From: Gymnogyps californianus
Taxonomy: Eukaryota; Chordata; Aves; Accipitriformes; Cathartidae
Length of the DNA stretch: 64,000 nucleotides
Direction of reading: 5' to 3'
Assembly (NCBI RefSeq): GCF_018139145.2
Contig: NC_059471.1
Coordinates: forward strand, 87,814,520-87,878,519
The notes under the pieces are model-generated. The model did no database searches. It was not told the origin of the DNA and saw only the letters and a list, made by a program, of their open reading frames with translations. Both the position numbers and the translations under genes were made by a program. Every line of letters begins with the position of its first letter. Within the stretch, counting starts at the first letter, position 1. This document shows positions 24,594-34,709 of this stretch, one piece after another.

Positions 24594-27500
24594 CACACAT
24601 CTGCCACAAGTTTCTTCTAGCACATCATTGTGGAAGGAGGAGACCAGTAGTCGTAGACCAAGATTGTTATAAAAATCTAATTTGATTTTACATAACAATC
24701 TTCCAGCTATTGCACGCATTCAGCAGGCCTAGTGCCATGATTTGGGAGCATGCTTTTACGATGTACACAGAAAATATTTTCCCAGGGTGTGAATCATGCC
24801 ATTTCTTTTATGGTTCGACATCCAGTAGTCAGCCTCCAGAAGTCAAGAAAGCATTCCAGGATTGTATGTTCCCATCCTGGGAAAAAAAACCAGTTGAATA
24901 TTTGCATCTTCTGCGAAGATTTTCCCCACAAGACCAAGTTTGAGAGCTTGTTCTGGTGATGCAGAATAGCCTACTGCCATGTGTACTGTCATACACACCC
25001 TGCCCTTCCCCGGGCACGGTTCTGCAGCTCAGAGGCCATGGAAAGGGTTAGGCAGGCAAGTGGGGAACAGGAGTTGCTGCAAAAACTGAAAGAAAAACAA
25101 ACCAGCAGGACAAGGTATCAAGCTGAGCAGAGGACAGCTTCACATAACGGACTCCTCTAGTCATCAAAAATGTTTCTTTGTAAAGTCATAGTTTCCCCAA
25201 ACTACCAATAGCTCTGTGTAAGAAAAAAAGAAACAATAGCAAAATGTATGTGTGGAAAAAGAAAAATCTGATATCAGCGTTTCATCTAATGATCCTGAAT
25301 ACTCAGTAGCTCATATGAGCAGCGGCTCTAAATGGACTGATTAAAACCCCTAAATAATGAATAAATTACCATTATATGAGCACAGATCTGCCTCACATGT
25401 GCTACCTGGTATATATGAACTTATTTCCATAAGAAAATTCATATGGATTCACTTCTTTCTCAACAGGGCCAGGGCAAAGGAAGGGAAGAGATGAGGTTTT
25501 AATGCAAGAAGTTAGGACTGACTGTTCAGAGCAGTTCTGCTACTTACTTTGCTCTCAACCGCACCTGAAGCATACGGCTATTGTACACACAGGGTAGAGC
25601 GAGCTATGCAGGGTGCTTACTGCTGTAGGGCTGTCAAGGACCTTCACTAAGCTGCAGCATTTGGCATAGTTGTTGCAGCAATCCTGCACAATGCCTGTGT
25701 GCTTCTCAAAGTCCTTTTCCAAGTGTCTGCGTGATTTAACCAAGAGCCAATATTCTATTTCCACAATATTTTAAGTTAACAGCAAAACATTCTGGACATA
25801 TCGTATTACTCTGCTCGTCTCTTCCCCCAGGGCTTCTCTGCTGCCTCTGACAGCTTTCTGACTGCAGCCTCTGCTTGCCCAGCAATGCCTCAAGTTTCAT
25901 CATCCAAATTACTGTACTTTAAGTCCCCTGCAGTAACTGTGTTTATTTCCAATATCCCAACAGGAAGACCCTCATTAAGATGAGTCATTCTTATTTCCAA
26001 GGGTGTTGTGCTGAGGCCACTCAGAGGAAGATGCAGCAGCAGCAGCTTTGTATTAGCCTGGCGGGGGAAAAAAAAAGCACAGGGCCCTGCTTTCAGCTAG
26101 ATTTCTTTCCAGCAATACAGATATTTTTTCCAGAAATGATGAAAATTACGAACACTTACTCTAACAAAAACCCTGTTGGAAGCACCAGAGTCCTGAAAAC
26201 CTCGGGACTTGTGCCATGATGTGTGGAAATGGGAACCGGCTACTTTGAACTTGCTACCATCTGGACAGAAAGCAATGCTTTGCTGTGAACTGCTGGGCCT
26301 CTGAACTGTTCATTCATGCGTTATTTTTTGGCAGCCTTCACCATTTCCACAGAATCATTGGCAGCAGCCTCACTAGAGAGCAGGTAAACCTGACCCTGCA
26401 ACTTACCTAGCACTATTAATCACAAACTGGTTTTTAACTGCTTCATAATAGTGATTATTCGGAGGTGGTTTAGGATGGTGTAACTCTGCTGTGGAATCTC
26501 ACACATACAGATTCTCAGAAGATTTAGGGTAATCCTTGCTTTCCACTCAAAGGAGCACAAGAAAAGCCTTTCACCATGTTACTGCTGTAGCACAGATAGA
26601 GCCAGCTCATGCAGACCTTCAAACAATAGAGCTAGAATTGGGTCAAGATGTAGCAGAAGTCTGAAGGGTTTTGGTTTTAAATCAAAGATGGCTTTCCAGC
26701 TCTAATTCTTCTATCTTTGAACAAAATCCTTGCATATTGCACACAGATAACACAGGCTAGTCACTGGACTGTAATATCAAGCATTATTCACTCTTCAGCT
26801 CTGGAGAGGTAGTCAAAAATAAACAAAAACGCCTGTGTGTATCACCATACGAACCCCATGTTCCCAAAATTTTGAACATCAATGGAAAGTTTGTCACTGT
26901 ATGCATGCATTCTTAGGTATGATATGATGTGGCTTTCTGGAGCCACTGCAGTTTGACAGGGATGTATGAAATGAGAAATCACAACCCAGTGCACAGAAAA
27001 CGCAAGCAACGCCACCCAACAAGTAGGCTGAATTTTCAAAGTGCTGCTTAAACTCTTGTACAGTTGGTCCTATGAACAGTGGGACAGCCAAGGTAAGAGA
27101 GCACAGGATACCATTTCAGAGACATAGGGGGAGAAACATCTTCTGTCAGAATCCATCTCACATATATAACTTTGAAAGCTGTCATTTTAATTGCAGGCAT
27201 TTGTTCTTCCTAGCTACTTTTCTTTTCCCCATTGGAATGAAAGTGGTGCCTGACAGCCTGTTTGGAAGATTAGGGATTTCTTTGTTTTTTTGCTCTTTCT
27301 TAATGTTCTCACTGAATTTATTTATATCTTGGCTGGTTATTAGAACTTGTTCCATATGGTAATCTGGCAATGCCAAGCCAAGGATTTAAAATTAAAAAAT
27401 AGATTCTTTCAGCAAGAATATACACTTCCGTGACTTGGAAATTCACTCAAAAGTATTAGGACACAATTTAACCCAGCTTTTCAGGGGAGAAGTGAGGAGG

Positions 27501-29820
27501 AAAGTAGCCAGAGGGTAAATACGAGACTATATGAAAGACCAAAGTAGAAATTTTTTTCATGTTGTTGGAAAGTGGCCCAAAAGCTCATTGTGTTGAAGAT
27601 CTTTCATTAAAATCCTACTTCAACAAGAGAAAAGAAGACAGACAGCTTTTCTGGATTAGAGAGTTTTCCAGTCTTCTGCTTCTGTAGGAAATGCAGCTAT
27701 GAACCCCTGGGAGGAGAGCAAAAAGAAAACAGTCCAGGAAGCAAACAACTTGGACCCAAACTAGAAGATAGATACACGCCCGTATAACTGGAACAGAAAA
27801 TGCAAATAAATTACATGGTTTAGTTTTTAACAAATTTGAATTGTTGTTCTGCAATGCCAAGGGGACAGTGAGAAATGGGAAATTATATACATCTAGGCTA
27901 CCTTGAAAACTATGCTTTAATGTGCCAAAGGAGGTAGCACTAACACAATGCAGATTTTTGACCCATGCTTCAAAGGTGTCTGGATTAGAGCTGACCAAAA
28001 GTCTCTGATTCCCACTGGATGAGGGGGCTTTGGCTAGAAAAGAGACTTTCCAGCTTTGTAACTAGTTTGGATATGGAGTTTGGTTTGCAACTCACCTTCA
28101 GCATAAATTTAAAAAGAGGAAACACACAAACAAAACATAACAAAACAGAAAATAGATTTGCAAGTCCCACAGGCTTCTGAACAAGTATGTCACAATTTCC
28201 CCAGAGTATTCAGAACAGGATGGCGGCAGCACTGTAAAAGTATATCACATAGACAGCATCAGCAAGGGAAAATTGCATTTTTATTACCAATAAAGTAAAA
28301 AGTCTGAATTCACAGAAAAAGTGCTTTTTCCACAGACGAATGATTAAAAAACCCGTTTCAGTGAAGACAACATTCTCTATTCCTCCAATTCCAAACAATG
28401 GAGACATATGTAGGAGAACAGAAGAGACTAATCAGTACAATCTTTGCCAAATTTTGACCAAAATTGTGCATGATTCAATATTATCACTAACAGTAAGGTC
28501 ACTATGACATTCAAGCAAGACTGATTTTAGCCAATAGGTTTGCTTTTGTGATTTCAGGGTCTTTTGTAAATCCAAATAAAAAAACATAGAAATCAGGTGT
28601 GCTGCTGATTTTGTTTCCGTCTTGGCCATTGTGCAAAATACAGCCAGTACCATCAGCCAAAAAATACAGGTATTGGTGTATTGATAAAGTTAAATCAAAC
28701 TTTGGTTTTCTTTTCCTCCCCTTACACTTAACAAACAAAGGAGGAGTTTGTTACAAAACAAGTCCTAAGAGGAGAGCTGATGCACACTGCCCTCAGTTTC
28801 AAGACTTTTAAAAGACATTCAGCTACTGGTTTAGATGGAGTTTTGCACAAAGGCCAAGATTTGTGATCTTTTACAGAAGTCTGTGAGAGCTGGTCAGCTT
28901 TTGGAGCCCAGGAAGCAACCAGAACTGCTCCAGGGAAGAGGGCCTGACACGCAGTGATGGGACATCATCCGGTTTGGCTATTGGGTTGCTGCTAGCAACG
29001 AGACCCAGCCAAGTGTCCCCAGTTCCACCAGAGAGGTGGGGATCTGCCCCAGTCCATGGGGACCCCCTCTGAGCTGTGCAGCAAGGGCATGCTGGTCTTC
29101 CCCGCCCAGCACGCAGAGCAAGAGGTGCACCAGGCACTGAGGAACAGCGTTATGGTGGGTCAGATTGTCATGTCCCACCACTTGTCTGCACCTACACAAT
29201 GACAGAGCCCTAAGGCATATTTCCCCAGCAGCCAGTCCACCAGGACCACGTCCATCACTCTCCAGTGAACCAAAGAGATGACTGCAGGGAGGTACAGACA
29301 AGGTACACTGTTCTCAGACAGCGAGAAGCCCTGCTGTAGGAAATGGCACAATCTCAAGTGGTGGTTTAAAACCAGCTCAATACACTTGAAGAGAAAGCAG
29401 ACAATACATCGATAAAACCACACTGGACAAGGCCAGCATGGTGACATTTCCCTGATTGCTGGGACCAGTCTCTTACCAGTGGTTAGGCAAATTTTACACC
29501 CCATATTTGAAGGGAGAAGTCCTCTGCTCTTCCCCTACTCCACCAAAACCCATGTGATTTTCATGCCATACTAACTCATTCAATAGTTTGTTCTTCAATG
29601 CATCTCAACTGCCATTAATATTACACTAATTACAAGAAAAATCTCTTATTTATATGAAAACATACCTTTATATTTACAATAGTTTTCACTTTAAGACTGC
29701 ACTGCAAACCAAGACACAATGAGTTCAACAATTACAGGTTTGTTTCTTGCAGCAATTGAAGGTGAATGATCTTTTCCTGTTCAGTCTTTCACACTGAGGC
29801 CAAACTGAGAAAAGCTCAAG

Positions 29821-29877
29821 GCAGGTGGGACCACAAACCCCAGATAAGATTCCTCTTTTCTCTGCCCTAATCAATGG
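29821..29877. promoter_or_regulatory. Clustered E-box, RUNX, GATA and PU.1-like sites
   Basis: CAGGTG (29822-29827), ACCACA (29830-29835), AGATAAG (29842-29848) and TCCTCTTTTC (29851-29860, PU.1/ETS-like on the minus strand) fall within 39 bp, followed by a PBX-like CTAATCAATGG (about 29867-29877). Such clusters are known from blood-cell enhancers. Single motifs of this length are common by chance; the close packing is what stands out. Function is inferred only. Confidence 0.35.
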
Positions 29878-31066
29878 GAAGGTCAGGGCCAAAGGCTATT
29901 GCGACATGAAAGGGACTGCAAACTAACTTCTAGTATTTCCTTTTTTTCCCCACATGAAGTTTCTTTCTGAGACATACTTTTACACACATGTTTTATAAAA
30001 ATGTAATGGTAAAAGACATTACATTGTAAGTCATGACAGGGAATAATAGCACATCTGTGAAAATTCAGTTTTTGTGTAAGTATATGCTACGTTTTCTAGT
30101 TTCTTTCCTGATCCACTGTAGAAGTTAATATCTAGTGCTTGCTGTCTCACATATGGATCAGTTTCCCGTTTGCTACTTCCCTTTACAGTGAATGCAATAC
30201 TAATAGTGCCCTTATCCTTTCCAGTAGAGCTCATTGCGGCAGTAAGAACACTTCAGGCAAAATAGGATTATCATAGCCTACATACACAGCACAGGACATG
30301 AAAGGTCAAAAGTTTCCCCTGATTATGGATATCCCAGTTGAGATACCACCCACCTCATTTTTTGAGACTACTTAGCATTCTCTCTGCTATTGCGCTGACA
30401 GCAAAAACTTTATGCACTGTAGTTATGGCCATAAGCGCTCTGTATTTTCTAAAATCAGATCCCAAGAACATTAAGTTAGTCTAACAAAAAATGTGTGACC
30501 AGCTGGAACTGATGACAGTGCAGTTAGTGGGTGTACTAGCATTATACGAGAATCCAGAAGCACCAGCAGACATTGCCCAGCTCTCCTCAAGGGTCCTCAT
30601 CTCTCCCCAGAAGGAAACCACTCCTCCCCTCCTCCTCCAGTTCCCTGTCTGATTCACACTACCCAGAACCCCAAAAAGATATGCTTTGGTGTCAGGGCCA
30701 CCCCTCCATCTAAACATTCCTCGACATAATTCACAAATAAGCACCGTTTACCCACTGACTGTACTGCCATGATGCCTAGTTGCACATTGCTGAAGATGGT
30801 TTTACTATTTCTATTTCACGCCACTGAACAGGAAGGTCTCCTGCCAGCAACAGATGCGATGCCAGGATGAAATCTGTAGTATGTATTGTGGAGCTTGCTC
30901 AAGTGCCTGCATGATTCTCCCAAGTAGGAGCGCACAGCTTTTTCCCACCAGCTGAGAGAGGATGATGAAGAGGGAACGAGAGCAGCTCCTTCCAACTCCT
31001 CTGCACACAGCCTGTCAAAGCCATGAGCAAGTGGGTCTGTGGGACAGCACTGCTTTCCTTCCTGCC

Positions 31067-31673
31067 TGTCGTGGTTTAACCCCAGTCAGCAACCAAGCAC
31101 CACGCAGACGCTTCCCCCTCCCCCTCCCAGTGGGGTGAGGAGGAGGAAAGGAAAAAAAAGAAGTAAAACTCGTGGGTTGAGATAAGAACAGTTTAATAAC
31201 TAAAGTAAAATATAATATTAACAATAATAATAATGAAATATAATAACAATAATAATAGTAATGAAAAGGAATATAACCAAAAAAAAAGAAGGGGGGGGAG
31301 AAAAAAACCAGTGATGCACAATGCAATTGCTCACCACCCGCTGACCGATGCCCAGTTAGTTCCCGAGCTGCGATCCGCGCCTCCCGGCCAACTCCCCCCA
31401 GTTTATATACTGGGCATGACGTTCCATGGTATGGAATATCCCTTTGGCTAGTTCAGGTCAGCTGCCCTGGCTGTGCTCCCTCCCAGCTTCTTGCACACCT
31501 GCTTGCTGGCAGAGCATGGGAAACTGAAAAATCCTTAACTTAGGATAAGCGCCACTTAGCAACAACTAAAACATCAGAGTGTTATCAACATCATTCTCAC
31601 ACTAAATCCAAAACCCAGCACTGTACCAGCTACTAAGAAGAGAGTTAACTCTGTCCCAGCCAAAACCAGGACA
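31067..31673 (-). mobile_element. Solo LTR, avian endogenous retrovirus (type A copy 2)
   Basis: The plus strand reads TGTCGTGG...CCAGGACA, the reverse complement of the type A LTR at 835-1436, so this copy is on the minus strand. It has perfect 5-bp target-site duplications, CTGCC at 31062-31066 and 31674-31678. On the minus strand it has a TATA box (complement of 31402-31409), a TGACGT CRE-like half site next to it (31417-31422 on plus), an A+T-rich trinucleotide tract (31205-31265), and the U5-like block at 31169-31186. No retroviral genes adjoin it. The copy differs from its partner by scattered substitutions and indels in the low-complexity tracts. Confidence 0.95.
31402..31422 (-). promoter_or_regulatory. 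LTR core promoter: TATA box and CRE-like half site
   Basis: On the minus strand TGACG-type sequence (plus 31417-31422) precedes TATATAAA (plus 31402-31409), the same layout as in the other type A LTR. If active it would drive transcription leftward, toward 31 kb and below. Confidence 0.6.
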
Positions 31674-33559
31674 CTGCCACAGAAAAACAGGCAGGACCTT
31701 TGAACTTCATGGAGGATCAGTGAAGAAAAAAGAAAGAGGCTCAGGTGTAACCCAGCATATGAAATGAAAATTATTCAGGATGAGAGGTGTGGGACACAAA
31801 GCAATCACTGTCCATAGCTGTGTGCTATCTATCTGGGGAAAAGGACTGAGAGGAATTTGTTTTATTATCCCATGACTTTATGAGCCCAGGGAAAGACAGA
31901 GATGTTTCTGACATTGACTTCATTACCAGTGAAACTGCACAGCTCCTACCATGGCATGTTCGTAGCACATCCCTGAGAGACACAACTCTGCCTCTCCACG
32001 GCCTGCATATGAATGAATTACAGGAAAAATTATATGCTGCTCAGTCTTGTTCGCTACTCCACAGGTACTAAAACCTTGGAAAGAGAGCTGCAGTGCAGCA
32101 CTCCTCTGTGCCTGCCCCACCTCCCCTCACTCCTCTGTGGGAAAAACCCTGCCAGCAAGGCATCCAGCCTTCCCAGAAGCCCAGAGGAAATGCCTTCAAA
32201 AACACCAGCAGAAAGCATCTAGATGCCAGTTACAACCTGCTGCCTGACTACACCTTTTGTCATGATTCTTCTGTTCTGGACAGGCTTAGTCTTCCCACGC
32301 TGCAGAAACTGGGTGGTGAGGGGGCAGGACATAGAGAAAGTGGTAAATCAGTGGACAAGATGGACACATCAACTGCTAAAAGCTGTAGCTTCCATATGCA
32401 AAAAAAAGAAAAAACAAAAGGGGAAAGCTATCAAGGCAATATCAGCACATAATCCTGATGACAGACCATACACTGGATGCTGCACACAATTCCTTCCAGG
32501 AAGAGAAATAAAGGTTGCAGGAGTGGCACTTCCCTGCTGCAGGACTGCAGAAAAACCTCAAAGAGTGTTTCATTATTCATGGCAAGGTTTAAAAGACAGT
32601 GCCTATAGGTCCTGGCACAGCTAGTATATGCACACACACACAAGCACACGCAGCAGACCCAGCCCTTCTGTGCTGTAGTATCAAAACAATGTCTCAATGC
32701 CTCCATAAGCCTAGAAAACCCTTGGATCCTGTCCCACAGGGGACACTCAGACAAACCATAAAAGTGTGTCTGAACATATTTCTGGCTTCCCACATTTTTA
32801 TGCTGCTCAGCATTCTTCTTGAGTCTACCCCAGATTTGCAAGTCCATACATACATTCTCTGGAGGCCTGCAAAACACTTTGCCCTCTCAGAGCAAGCATA
32901 AAACCCCATGGTTTTAAACTTCTGAAACTATTATAACTTAAAATGTTGGAGAAAAAAAAAATGAAAAAGGGCCCCTGTCTGGATGGTCTGAACCCCAGGC
33001 ATGCAAAGGTCACAGCAATGGAAGGGGGGTCTCAATGCAAAATGAAACTCAGTCCTCACCTCATCTTTCAGTTCATTCAAAACCTTTACTGCTTCTCGAT
33101 CAGTAAAGTTTCAAAAAGCCACTCTGTATGTAAGCCACAGTGGCTGTTTCAGACACAAATACATGTGTGTGGGAGAATGTGTTGCAGCACGGCGGGCCAC
33201 AATCATAGTGAAAACAAGTAACATTCACAGGGTTCACGGAGCTGTAGCATGAAGCAGTTCAGCAGCAACCTTAGAGGTCTCAGTAATACCTAAAGAGCTG
33301 CTGTTTTCTCCAGTGAGCACCACTTGGAGAAGTCTGGAACCAATCACTGCCTTCAAGGAAAAAAATTTCCTGCATATCATGTCTTGTCTCCAGTGAAAAA
33401 AACATTATATCATCATCAGCCTGAAGGATTTGGAAAGAATTCCCATATTAAGAAATATTTTAGGTTTATGATATAGGTGTGACTAGGCCTATCTATTGAC
33501 AAATTTATTTCTCAAATATTTTCTCCTGGTTCCTAGAATATGCTCAAGCTGTTTGGGAG
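31674..33559. other. Unique non-coding sequence between two LTRs
   Basis: Sequence starting with the right CTGCC duplication and ending with GGGAG (33555-33559), the left duplication of the next LTR. It holds a short (CA)n run near 32630-32650 and open frames up to 148 codons on both strands, none with recognisable domains. Confidence 0.55.
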
Positions 33560-33744
33560 TGTGGTGAGTTGTCCCTGGCTGGATGCCAGGTGCCCACCAA
33601 AGCCGCTCTATCACTCCCCTCCTCAACTGGACAGGGGAGAGAAAATAAAATGAAAGGCTCATGGGTTGAGATAAGGACAGGGAGATCACTCACCAATTAC
33701 AGTCACAGGCAAAACAGACTCGACTTGGGGAAAAATTAGTTTGA

Positions 33745-33750
33745 TTTATT
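33745..33750 (-). terminator. LTR polyadenylation signal (AATAAA)
   Basis: The plus strand reads TTTATT, so the minus strand has AATAAA. It lies downstream of the TATA-like box and the minisatellite in the inferred sense direction and upstream of the U5-like block, which is where an LTR R-region signal is expected. Confidence 0.55.
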
Positions 33751-33972
33751 ACTAGTCAAATCAGAGTAGGATAATGAGAAATAAAACCAAATCTTAAAAC
33801 ACCTTCCCCCCACCCCTCCCTTCTTCCCAGGCTTAACTTTACTCCCAATTTTCTCTACCTCCTCCCCCCAAGCGGCGCAGGGGGACGGGGAATGGGGGTT
33901 TGGGTCAGTTCATCACACGTTGTTTCTGCCGCTCCTTCCTCCTCAGGGGGAGGACTCCTCGCACTCTTCCCC

Positions 33973-34385
33973 TGCTCCAGCGTGGGGTCCCTCCCACGGG
34001 AGACAGTCCTCCATGAACTTCTCCAATGTGAGTCCTTCCCACGGGCTACAGTTCTTCACGGACTGCTCCAGCGTGGGTCCCTTCCACGGGGTGCAGTCCT
34101 TCAGGAACGGACTGCTCCAGCGTGGGTCCCCCACAGGGTCACAAGTCCTGCCAGCAAACCTGCTCCAGCGTGGGCTCCTCCCTCCATGGGGCCACAGGTC
34201 CTGCCAGGAGCCTGCTCCAGCACGGGCTTCCCACAGGGTCACAGCCTCCTTCGGGCCTCCACCTGCTCCGGCATGGGGTCCTCCACGGGCTGCAGGTGGA
34301 TATCTGCTCCACCGTGGACCTCCACGGGCTGCAGGGGGACAGCCTGCCTCACCATGGTCTTCACCACGGGCTGCAGGGGAATCTC
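33973..34385. repeat. Minisatellite inside the type B LTR, nine units
   Basis: Nine diverged tandem units of about 40-52 bp plus a partial tenth, each starting near TGCTCCAGCGTGG and containing a CCCACGGG-like core and a CTGCAG-like segment. Unit length varies, so the array is old and has changed by insertion and deletion. The G+C-rich units keep long frames open on both strands, which explains the spurious open frames here. Confidence 0.9.
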
Positions 34386-34709
34386 TGCTCCGGCGCCTGG
34401 AGCACCTCCTCCCCCTCCTTCTTCCCTGACCTTGGTGTCTGCAGAGTTGTTTCTCTCACATATTCGCATTCCTCTCTTCTCCGGCTGCAATTGCTGCTGC
34501 GCAGGTTTTTTTTTCCCTTTCTTAAATATGTTATCCCAGAGGTGCTACCACTGTTGCTGATGGGCTCGGCCTTGGCCAGCGGTGGGTCCGTCTTGGAGCC
34601 AGCTGGCATTGGCTCTATCGAACATGGGGAAAGCTTCTAGCACCTTCTCACAGAAGCAACCTCTGTAGCCCCCCCTGCTACCAAGACCTTGCCATGCAAA
34701 CCCAATACA

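Larger units (their letters stand above)
18691..31061. other. Long unique non-coding region, no gene seen
   Basis: About 12.4 kb, mostly A+T-rich and with no exon I can defend. The longest open frame (153 codons, minus strand, 24258-24719) has no recognisable motif. A G+C-richer patch at 28880-29310 holds overlapping open frames on the minus strand, also without recognisable content. A G-rich run (GGGGGGGCGGGGCGG) lies near 20823-20837. The five bases 31062-31066 (CTGCC) are the left target-site duplication of the next LTR. Confidence 0.5.
33560..34709 (-). mobile_element. Solo LTR, avian endogenous retrovirus (type B, 1150 bp)
   Basis: The element begins TGTGGTGAG and ends CCAATACA on the plus strand, with perfect 5-bp duplications GGGAG at 33555-33559 and 34710-34714. 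The minus strand is taken as sense because it carries a TATA-like CATATTTAAG (plus 34521-34530), then an AATAAA (plus 33745-33750), then the U5-like block (plus 33658-33675). It is unusually long because of a minisatellite in its middle. Open frames of up to 222 codons on the plus strand and 99 on the minus strand are by-products of this repeat, not genes. No internal retroviral sequence adjoins it, so it is a solo LTR. Confidence 0.95.

Noticed and set aside
28978..29504. Overlapping minus-strand frames of 107 and 114 codons
   Set aside because: Two different frames are open over the same DNA, no family is recognised, and there is no start context or splice site that singles one out.
33892..34640. 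Plus-strand frames of 222, 169 and 172 codons
   Set aside because: They lie wholly inside the type B LTR and follow its minisatellite units; such frames are a known source of false gene predictions.
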